A DNA stretch of 14,726 bases, from assembly GCA_028822675.1 (NCBI GenBank), contig JAPKDE010000045.1, forward strand, positions 1 to 14,726, in the 5' to 3' direction. Below are positions 1 to 5,483 of the stretch, one piece after another. The notes beneath the pieces are model-generated. The model searched no databases. It was not told the origin of the DNA and worked only from the letters and a program-made list of their open reading frames with translations. How positions within the stretch are numbered: the stretch's first letter is position 1; each line of letters opens with the position of its first letter. This stretch comes from Dehalococcoidia bacterium (lineage in GTDB: Bacteria; Chloroflexota; Dehalococcoidia; UBA3495). The translations under genes were made by a program, and so were the position numbers.

Positions 1-33
1 TTAGTCATCCCCTTCCACCTAACAGTAGGTAAC

Positions 34-72
34 AAAAGAGACCTTCCCGATTCGTCGGGAAGGTCTCTTTTT
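34..72 (-). terminator. Intrinsic terminator, 17-bp stem with TTCG loop
   Basis: Perfect 17-bp inverted repeat: 34-50 (AAAAGAGACCTTCCCGA) pairs with 55-71, closed by a TTCG tetraloop (51-54). An A run flanks the left side and a T run the right side, so it can terminate in both directions. It lies about 50 bases beyond the stop of the minus-strand protease pair and most likely ends that transcript; any plus-strand gene to its left is outside the window. Confidence 0.9.
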
Positions 73-120
73 ATTGCTCTCCTAATCTATTAAGCGGTGG
101 ACGTTTCAAATACTAACTGC

Positions 121-641
121 CTACTCAGACTTCGAAACAGGTTCCGAGTCTGCCATAACCCCTGCCAGGATCTCCTCAATCACATTGGAAGGAACGGCCA
201 ACCCGACTTCTAGCCCAGCCATCATCGTGTTGATTCCAACCAATTTACCTTGATGGTTCACCAGCGGCCCGCCGGAGTGTCCCGGTCTCAGGCCCAAGTC
301 CACGGCAATCCATTCTTTGGTGGTACGAGTGTTGGCAGCGCCTTTTCTGATTTTTCGACCTGAAGTATAGCCACATCTTGCTCGTCGTCTTTAGCGAGTA
401 ATCTAGCTATTGTTTCAGACCCGTTGGGAAGTTTAACTATCAGGTCCTGCGCCAGGGACGCTCTGCCGCTGTGGCGATTCCCGGAAACAACGTGGGCGTT
501 GGTCACGACTAGTCCATCCTCAGATAGCACCACTCCAGACCCGGAGCCGCTATGACCAACAGATACCTGTACCAGACTCCGGTGCACTTCGTCGGCAAGT
601 GCGCCCAGGTCGGAATCCAATTGCGTTAATAAAGTAGTCAT
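121..641 (-). pseudogene. Broken HtrA/S1C-type trypsin-like serine protease (frameshift plus internal deletion)
   Basis: Two fragments in different frames together make a trypsin-like protease. The first (641 to 288) has the GSGSG strand, catalytic His50 in TNAHVV and Asp89 in EQDVAIL. It then runs out of frame and stops at TGA 290-288. The second (read from about 320 to 121) carries the nucleophile in PGHSGGPLV, then GINTMMAG and AVPSNVI, and ends at TAG 123-121. In S1C proteases, including the neighbouring intact one, about 60 to 70 residues separate the catalytic Asp from the Ser. Here only about 30 remain, so roughly 40 to 50 residues (about 120 to 150 bases, not a multiple of three) appear lost around 320-335. 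No PDZ domain follows. The start has a weak AGGA upstream and lies 10 bases after the stop of the intact protease, suggesting a former two-gene operon. A sequencing error alone would not explain the missing residues. Confidence 0.8.
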
Positions 642-651
642 CTATACCGTC

Positions 652-1548
652 CTACGAATGGGCGCTTGGTGTGACGGTTACTTCTAGCAGCTGTCCGCCC
701 CTAATGATCCGGACATTCAGAGGTTTTCCAATCTTGTCGCCGTCCAACCCGTTGAATAGGTCGTCCATATGACGCAGAGGGGAGTCGGCCAGCGAAACTA
801 AGGTATCTCCCAGGAACAATCCTCCCGCTTCAGCGGCGCTTTCCGGGGAGACCGAGACCAGCAACAGGCCAGTCTCCTGACCCAACTCTTTGGCCAAAGC
901 GTCCGGTATCCGGGTAGGCTGGGAACCCACACCAAGATAGGCTCGCCTGACACTTCCATGCTCGACAAGTTCACCCACAACCCGTCTAAGGGTTGGAGCA
1001 GACACGGTGACGGAGACACCACGCACCAACGCCGAACTGTTCAGCCCAACAAACCGACCTTGTGAATCAACAAGGGGACCGCCGGAAAATCCCGGGTACA
1101 TCACGATATCGGTCTGAAGGAAACGGTCTATCTGGCCGCCAGCGGGAGTGCGCCAAGATTTACCAATTGCTGAGATTATCCCCATGGTGGCACGGGGGTT
1201 TGCGCCCGGTCGGCCCAGGGCCAAAGCAAGGTGACCAACCCGTAAGTCATCCGGTTCGGCCCAGGCGGGCATTGTTTGACCGCGCTTGGCGGTTCGAAGC
1301 AGCGCTAAGTCGGTAGCTGGGTCACGGCCCACTAATTCTGCGGTTGCAGACTCGCCGTCTCCAAAACCAACAATGATATTTTCATCCCGTTCCAATACAT
1401 GGTGGGAAGTAATGATTAGGCCGTCCCCGTCCCAAACTATGCCGGTGGCTGGCAATCGGTCGCGTCCTTCAACTCGGACCAATCCCCCTGCGGCCAAATC
1501 AACGGCGTCAGCTAGGGCTTCTGAGAGATCGGGCAATACTGTCGACAT
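652..1548 (-). CDS. HtrA/Deg-type S1C serine protease with C-terminal PDZ domain
   Basis: A 298-residue trypsin-like endopeptidase of the HtrA/DegP family, which cleaves misfolded proteins. The triad is visible: His50 (TSHHVL), Asp80 (PATDLALL) and Ser155 (PGFSGGPLV). A PDZ domain follows at about 200-292, starting near RRAYLGVG and including GLLLVSV and GDTLVSL. The N-terminus has no signal peptide or membrane segment, unlike classical periplasmic Deg proteases, so a cytoplasmic location is inferred. The ATG at 1548 is preferred over an in-frame GTG at 1566 because AGGAG lies about 6 to 8 bases upstream and the extra residues are not conserved in type. A degraded paralogue lies immediately downstream and an atypical LuxR-type regulator upstream, so the set may be a co-regulated stress module (inference). 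I am confident of the family but not of the substrate. Confidence 0.9.
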   Translation of the reverse strand: MSTVLPDLSEALADAVDLAAGGLVRVEGRDRLPATGIVWDGDGLIITSHHVLERDENIIVGFGDGESATAELVGRDPATDLALLRTAKRGQTMPAWAEPDDLRVGHLALALGRPGANPRATMGIISAIGKSWRTPAGGQIDRFLQTDIVMYPGFSGGPLVDSQGRFVGLNSSALVRGVSVTVSAPTLRRVVGELVEHGSVRRAYLGVGSQPTRIPDALAKELGQETGLLLVSVSPESAAEAGGLFLGDTLVSLADSPLRHMDDLFNGLDGDKIGKPLNVRIIRGGQLLEVTVTPSAHS

Positions 1549-1580
1549 TTCCTGCTCCTGCTCCACCGATAATTACATAT

Positions 1581-1622
1581 CGCAGTGAAAGCTCTGGTAA
1601 TATTCGCGTTTATTTCACCGCG
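1581..1622. repeat. Imperfect inverted repeat upstream of the HtrA gene
   Basis: CGCAGTGAAA (1581-1590) and TTTCACCGCG (1613-1622) are reverse complements with one mismatch, separated by 22 bases, so the arm centres are 32 bases (about three helical turns) apart. The repeat lies 33 to 74 bases upstream of the HtrA ATG. It could be an operator for a dimeric regulator or a leader hairpin. Chance occurrence is possible. Confidence 0.4.
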
Positions 1623-1646
1623 TATATCCAGGTTATCAACAGAAAA

Positions 1647-1726
1647 CAGGTCAGACATCGTGCATCTGACTAAGACCAGAACTGGAGGAATGGGTAGGGG
1701 GACTCGTCAGAGACGGCAGGTCAGAC
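1647..1726. repeat. Cluster of GTCAGA motifs with a 10-base direct repeat
   Basis: CAGGTCAGAC occurs at 1647-1656 and again at 1717-1726, exactly 70 bases apart. A further GTCAGA lies at 1706-1711 and its complement TCTGAC at 1665-1670. GTCAGA (1650-1655) and TCTGAC (1665-1670) form a 6-bp inverted repeat with a 9-base loop. Read on the minus strand, this stem is followed by a loosely T-rich stretch, so it might be a weak terminator of the LuxR gene. The cluster sits between the regulator's stop and the HtrA gene and overlaps the end of the regulator. Confidence 0.4.
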
Positions 1727-2359
1727 GGGTAGGAATCCGAGGCGGGTGGCTAGGGTAACAGCCTCCGTGCGGCTTTGGGCGTTTAGCTTGCCCATGATGG
1801 AATTCACGTGGAACTTGACCGTATGCTCGCTCACTTCTAGCCGTGAAGCCACTCCCTTGTTGGGCAAACCTTCAGCCACCAGTTTCAGGACGTCGGTCTC
1901 TCTGGCGGTCAATAATGCGGCTAGACTAGGTGAGGAATTGGAAACAGAGTCGCCAAACCCTGGCGAAACTGTAGGGTCGGTCACCATCAATCCATGGCTT
2001 AGCGCATTTACCGCCGCAGCCAATGCATCAGGTGAGGCGTTTCGGCTGATAAACGCCTTCACTCCCACCAGCCTAGCGGAGGTCGTTTGCTCTTCTGTGG
2101 TGGCTAAAACGAGAATCGGCGGCGGGTTATCAGGCAGAAGTTCAAGGTTCCGAGACGCCGAAGCGGTTTCCCAGGAAACATCCCACACAATCACGTCCGG
2201 GTCATAAACACCCAGAGGCAAGTACGAGTCTTCATCCCCGGAAATCTGTCCCACAACAACCAGGCCTGGCTGTTGGTCGAGTTCCACTGCCAACCCCGCA
2301 CGAGACAAGCGGTCCAGGGAAACAATCAAAACACGGACTTTCGTTAGCTCTTTAGACAT
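1721..2359 (-). CDS. Orphan NarL/LuxR-type regulator with degenerate receiver domain
   Basis: A 212-residue DNA-binding transcription regulator. The C-terminus (about 148-212) is a clear LuxR/GerE helix-turn-helix: LTARETDVLKLVAEGLPNKG, then VSEHTVKFHVNSIMGKL. The N-terminus (about 7-122) folds like a receiver domain. Asp60 (VIVWD) matches the usual phosphoacceptor, but the acidic pair that binds magnesium (normally DD after the first strand) reads Ser14-Leu15, and the conserved Lys is Arg106 (FISRNASP). Phosphorylation may therefore be lost or altered. An ATG further upstream (2476) would make the protein run through a terminator palindrome and a TATAAT box, so the start at 2359 is preferred. 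With TATAAT only 12 bases before that ATG, the mRNA would be leaderless or nearly so. No histidine kinase gene is adjacent. The nearest downstream target on the same strand is the HtrA pair. Confidence 0.85.
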   Translation of the reverse strand: MSKELTKVRVLIVSLDRLSRAGLAVELDQQPGLVVVGQISGDEDSYLPLGVYDPDVIVWDVSWETASASRNLELLPDNPPPILVLATTEEQTTSARLVGVKAFISRNASPDALAAAVNALSHGLMVTDPTVSPGFGDSVSNSSPSLAALLTARETDVLKLVAEGLPNKGVASRLEVSEHTVKFHVNSIMGKLNAQSRTEAVTLATRLGFLPV

Positions 2360-2371
2360 TACTGTAAAACT

Positions 2372-2377
2372 ATTATA
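2372..2377 (-). promoter_or_regulatory. -10 box (TATAAT) of the LuxR-type regulator
   Basis: On the minus strand a perfect TATAAT ends 12 bases before the ATG at 2359. Transcription would begin about 5 bases before the start codon, or at it, implying a leaderless or very short-leader mRNA; no Shine-Dalgarno sequence is visible. No convincing -35 box is present 16 to 18 bases further upstream. Confidence 0.55.
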
Positions 2378-2431
2378 GACTGCTGGATTCATTCCATTGG
2401 AATTCAGCCACAAAACAGGCTCATTAAAAGC

Positions 2432-2468
2432 AAAAAGGTCGTCCCGATTAATCGGGACGACCTTTTTT
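2432..2468 (-). terminator. Intrinsic terminator, perfect 36-base palindrome
   Basis: Bases 2432-2467 are a perfect palindrome: AAAAAGGTCGTCCCGATT followed by its reverse complement, with A and T runs at the ends. It lies about 35 bases after the stop of the pentapeptide/TIR-like gene (minus strand) and upstream of the LuxR-type gene's promoter, so it separates these two transcription units. Its core resembles the terminator at 34-72. Confidence 0.88.
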
Positions 2469-2500
2469 AAGTGCACGATAAGTTGTGCTAAGAAATCTAC

Positions 2501-3775
2501 TTAGAGTTGGTCCGCGCTTATATCCGACTTTGGGATGCCGTCGCTGGCAGGCGGGTCCTGCTTGAGGGCCTCTGCCAGGCGTGTCACTTCTTTTTGGTAG
2601 GTCTCTTTATCGTTCTGTTGACCGCGCAGGTCAAAGACCACGTGTTCGGCCGCCAGGTTACGGGCGAACCGAGCCTTGGGCTCCACCAGTGTGTCGTCGG
2701 TGGCTCCTAAGAACAGTGACCAACTTTCAGTGGTCAGTTGCATCTGCTTGGCAGCGGTGATGTCGTTCAACAGCGTCTCTGCTTCCAGAGAGGCCGCAGA
2801 ACCCAGGATTATCATCTTGTCGTAATCTCTGATCCAGCGCTCAATCTCTTCTTGGTCTGAGGCGCTATGCCGGTCGACCAGCGCACTGCCACGCACCAAT
2901 TGGGAGAATACCCAGCAGCGAACGCCCTGCGCTCGTAGATCATCACGCAAAGTCTTGGCAATCTCCTCATCCTGGTTGATACAGGCAATGTAGACCTCAC
3001 GCAAGCTGGTCGTGTCTGCACCGGCTGGTTCCAAGAAACCCAGGGCTGCGGCTGGTAGTCCGGCCTCCAACAAGAACGACTCTGGAATCTTGCCGTGGGA
3101 TTGGAACAAAGAATCCAGGCCCACTGTGCTTGGGCAGTCGTGTCGGACCTGATCCAATCCGATTATGTTGCCCATGTCGCAGTCTTGGAAGATGGAATAA
3201 CCAAACAGGCTGCCAGTCATGTCGGTGCCGGTGAGATCCACGCTCCAGAACTGGGTCTGGAAGAAATCAGTGTTGTGGCATTTGGTGTTGGTCATGTTCG
3301 CCCGGACCACCGATGCGCCAGAAAGACTGGCTCCGGTCAGGTCGGCGTCGGTCAAATTGGCACCAGACAGGTTGGCTCGAGAAAGGTTTGCATTGACCAA
3401 AATCGCCCCGGTCAGATTGGCTTCAGACAAAACTGCCCGGTCTAGGTCGGCCCCAGTGAGGTCTGCACCACGCAGGTCTGCCCCGCGCAGGTTGGCGCCG
3501 TTCAGGCGGGTGCGGGTCAAGTTAGTTTCCCGGAGGTTTGCGTGGTACAGGTGACAGGGGTTCATAAAGCAGCCAGAAAGGTTGGCCCGCTGCAATACTG
3601 CACCCATCAGGTCTGAGTTTCTGACATCCGCACCGCTGATATCGACTTGAGGCGCTCTTACGTAACTCATGTACGCCGCGTTCAAGTCTAGATTTTCATC
3701 GGGGTTAGCTGTTCGCCAGCGGGCTACGTGGTCGCGGCCTCGCTTAACGAGTAGAACATGCTCCATATTCGCCAT
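2501..3775 (-). CDS. Pentapeptide-repeat protein with C-terminal TIR-like domain
   Basis: A 424-residue protein. Residues about 30-205 are pentapeptide repeats of the A(D/N)Lxx type (for example ANLRGADLRGADLTGADLD), which form a right-handed square helix. A linker follows at about 206-250 (GLDQVRHDCPSTVGLDSLF, then SHGKIPESFLLEAGLP). This linker resembles the one known from bacterial pentapeptide-TIR proteins. Residues about 259-390 look like a TIR fold: a strand VYIACINQDEE in place of the usual FISYSxxDE, then LRAQGVRCW, then YDKMIIL. The domain is divergent. The BB-loop region (WVFSQLVRGSALVDR) is unusual, and where active TIR NADases have a W-x-x-x-E helix this protein has ETLLNDI, so NAD cleavage is doubtful. 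ATG 3775 is preferred over a TTG at 3811 because GGAG lies 9 bases upstream and family members start with similar MANxEH sequences. It follows the thioesterase gene by 67 bases, probably in one transcript. Its function is unknown; defence or signalling is a guess. Confidence 0.85.
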   Translation of the reverse strand: MANMEHVLLVKRGRDHVARWRTANPDENLDLNAAYMSYVRAPQVDISGADVRNSDLMGAVLQRANLSGCFMNPCHLYHANLRETNLTRTRLNGANLRGADLRGADLTGADLDRAVLSEANLTGAILVNANLSRANLSGANLTDADLTGASLSGASVVRANMTNTKCHNTDFFQTQFWSVDLTGTDMTGSLFGYSIFQDCDMGNIIGLDQVRHDCPSTVGLDSLFQSHGKIPESFLLEAGLPAAALGFLEPAGADTTSLREVYIACINQDEEIAKTLRDDLRAQGVRCWVFSQLVRGSALVDRHSASDQEEIERWIRDYDKMIILGSAASLEAETLLNDITAAKQMQLTTESWSLFLGATDDTLVEPKARFARNLAAEHVVFDLRGQQNDKETYQKEVTRLAEALKQDPPASDGIPKSDISADQL

Positions 3776-3842
3776 GTTTTCTTGCTCCAGACCAGATTTG
3801 TGGGGGGCCAAGTCGGCCCGGTGTCCAAAACGCCGCAGAGTT

Positions 3843-4196
3843 TTAGCTGCGGGGAATGATTATTGCCCGTTTGTGGGTGCCGTCACCAATCTTGGTGTCG
3901 GCGTCAAAAGCTTCTACTTTAAAGGTAAGTCGATTGCGGTCAATCTCAATCAACTCGGCATGGGCAATAATTGTGGCACCAATGTCGGCTCCGGCGAGGT
4001 GTCGAATGTTGACCTCGATCCCCACGGATACTTCTCCGTCTTGTAGATGGTTGTTGGTGGCCGCAGATGCCGCTTGTTCCATGAGCTGAATCATGGAGGG
4101 AGTGCTGAATTTACCCACGTGACCCGCCACGTTATGGTCGCAAACCAGCGTTTGTTTTTGGCCCTTTAGGCCGGGGCTAATACTGGGGCTAGCCAT
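3843..4196 (-). CDS. FlK-like hotdog-fold acyl-CoA thioesterase
   Basis: A 117-residue single hotdog domain. It matches the fluoroacetyl-CoA thioesterase (FlK) family in length and motifs: KFSTPSMIQLMEQAA, SVGIEVNIRHLAG and KIGDGTHKRAII. The FlK catalytic residues Thr42, Glu50 and His76 correspond to Thr32, Glu40 and His66 here, with identical spacing (8 and 26 residues), so an active thioesterase is likely. The real substrate is unknown; most relatives are general or aryl/acyl-CoA thioesterases rather than fluoroacetyl-specific. The ATG at 4196 has a strong GGAGGG 8 bases upstream, which fixes the start. It is the first gene of the minus-strand unit that continues into the pentapeptide/TIR-like gene, and it is divergent from argF. 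Confidence 0.88.
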   Translation of the reverse strand: MASPSISPGLKGQKQTLVCDHNVAGHVGKFSTPSMIQLMEQAASAATNNHLQDGEVSVGIEVNIRHLAGADIGATIIAHAELIEIDRNRLTFKVEAFDADTKIGDGTHKRAIIIPRS

Positions 4197-4303
4197 TCTA
4201 TATGCCCTCCGTTCGTTTTATTACCAAACCCCTGGCCGTTGGAGAATTTATTTCAGTCTCATACCGCCCTTAGCCAATTCAGACTTTGGACGGTTGCTCA
4301 CAC

Positions 4304-4331
4304 ATAATAGCAGATAGTCTGCCAGGCGCAA
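4304..4331 (-). promoter_or_regulatory. Candidate promoter of the thioesterase and pentapeptide/TIR-like genes
   Basis: On the minus strand TTGCGC (4331-4326) and an extended -10, TGC followed by TATTAT (4312-4304), are spaced 16 bases apart. The TATTAT box matches the consensus at 5 of 6 positions and the TG extension strengthens it. Transcription would give a leader of about 100 bases before the ATG at 4196. Confidence 0.42.
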
Positions 4332-4334
4332 TCC

Positions 4335-4380
4335 ACAGCCAAATTTATGCGTGTTTTAGCCCGATATTTTAGCTGGCTGT
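4335..4380. repeat. Inverted and direct repeats next to the argF promoter
   Basis: ACAGCCA (4335-4341) and TGGCTGT (4374-4380) form a perfect 7-base inverted repeat. Between and beside them, TTTTAGC is repeated directly at 4354-4360 and 4367-4373. The block lies between the divergent thioesterase and argF promoters and abuts the likely argF -35 region, a position suited to an operator. It does not resemble the classical ARG box. Confidence 0.35.
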
Positions 4381-4408
4381 TTTAACCAATTCCCGCAACG
4401 CCTATAAT
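4381..4408 (+). promoter_or_regulatory. Promoter of argF
   Basis: A perfect TATAAT at 4403-4408 lies 16 bases after a weak TTTAAC (-35, 3 of 6 matches) at 4381-4386. Transcription would start near 4415, leaving a leader of about 65 bases before the ATG at 4479. No good Shine-Dalgarno sequence precedes that ATG. Confidence 0.55.
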
Positions 4409-4478
4409 GTTAATGGCGAATTTCAGAGAACAGCCCAAAAATCGCTCGAAATAACACCCGCAATCCAAGTGACCTTAT

Positions 4479-5414
4479 ATGCCGACCAAACGAGATTTCC
4501 TCTCCGTAACCGACATCACACCCGACGAGACCATGGCCCTGCTCAAACGGGCCAGGGAAAGCAAACTGCTGCCCAGTGGCGAAAACCTTCCGTTGGCCGG
4601 AAAATCCGTCGCCATCTTGTTTGACAAACCATCGCTGCGCACCCGGGTGAGCTTCCAGGTTGGAATCCAAGAATTGGGCGGATACTCGGTCTTTCTTGGT
4701 CAGCAAGAAGTGGGGCTAGGCCGCCGAGAGCCGGTCTCCGACGTCGCAAACGTGCTGTCCGGTTACGTGGACTGCATCGTTGCTCGCATTTCCAATCATG
4801 ATTTGATCGCTGAGTTGGCTGAATACGCCAGCGTGCCGGTGATCAACGCCCTTTCAGACGTTGAGCACCCGTGCCAGGCAATGGCCGACCTGCTAACCAT
4901 CTACGAACACAAAGATACCCTGGAAGGACTGAGCCTGACTTACGTGGGAGACGGCAACAACGTGGCCAGAAGTCTATGTTTGGCGGCACCCGCCGTAGGC
5001 ATGAACTTCACCAGTGCGTCGCCACAAGGTTATAATCTAGATGATGCTTTGGTGGAACAAGCCCTTTCTCGAGCAAATGGGGCATCCGTTCAGATACGAA
5101 CCCTGACCAACCCTGAAGAAGCGGTGGTCGGCGCCGATGTGGTCTACACCGACGTCTGGGCCAGCATGGGGCAGGAAGCAGAGGTTAAAGCCAGGCAGGC
5201 AGCCTTTGCCAGTTACACTGTAAACCCGGAACTGATGCAGCGGGCCAACGCCGGCGCATTGTTCATGCATGACATGCCAGCCCATTACGGGGAAGAAGTC
5301 TCACCGGGGATGCTGGAGCACCCGCAATCAGTGGCCTTTCCCCAGGCGCACAACCGCCTACACGCACAAAAAACAATCATGGAATTCTTACTCTCCGGAA
5401 TCTGCATTCTTTAA
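4479..5414 (+). CDS. argF: Ornithine carbamoyltransferase (variant active-site motif)
   Basis: A 311-residue cytoplasmic enzyme that transfers a carbamoyl group from carbamoyl phosphate to ornithine, making citrulline in arginine synthesis. The carbamoyl-phosphate site is clear: SLRTR at 52-56 (the usual STRTR variant) and HPCQ at 130-133. The nucleotide-fold motif GDGNN (147-151) and the ornithine loop DVWASMG (215-221) identify it as ornithine rather than aspartate carbamoyltransferase. The catalytic HCLP motif reads HDMP (264-267), so the conserved cysteine is Asp265, while the following PAHxGEEV and the distal NRLHAQK are intact. Length is normal for the family. It has its own promoter and is 69 bases ahead of der. 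No other arginine gene is in the window. An altered substrate (an ornithine analogue) remains possible because of the HDMP change. Confidence 0.92.
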   Translation: MPTKRDFLSVTDITPDETMALLKRARESKLLPSGENLPLAGKSVAILFDKPSLRTRVSFQVGIQELGGYSVFLGQQEVGLGRREPVSDVANVLSGYVDCIVARISNHDLIAELAEYASVPVINALSDVEHPCQAMADLLTIYEHKDTLEGLSLTYVGDGNNVARSLCLAAPAVGMNFTSASPQGYNLDDALVEQALSRANGASVQIRTLTNPEEAVVGADVVYTDVWASMGQEAEVKARQAAFASYTVNPELMQRANAGALFMHDMPAHYGEEVSPGMLEHPQSVAFPQAHNRLHAQKTIMEFLLSGICIL

Positions 5415-5483
5415 TCAAGTATCACCGGAAGTATCACTCGAAATTATATAGCGTCAGAACCCTGACCAAAAAATGGTGTTGAT

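Noticed and set aside
121..641. Programmed ribosomal frameshift joining the two protease fragments
   Set aside because: No slippery heptamer or downstream structure is evident, and about 40 to 50 residues are missing at the junction, which frameshifting would not restore.
2360..2476. N-terminal extension of the LuxR-type regulator to ATG 2476
   Set aside because: The extension would encode the terminator palindrome and the TATAAT box and has no receiver-domain similarity. ATG 2359 gives the normal receiver start.
3095..3554. Open frames on the plus strand opposite the pentapeptide gene and a CRISPR-like periodicity in the DNA
   Set aside because: The 15-base periodicity is explained by the pentapeptide repeats on the minus strand. 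Unit sequences vary and there are no constant repeats with unique spacers.
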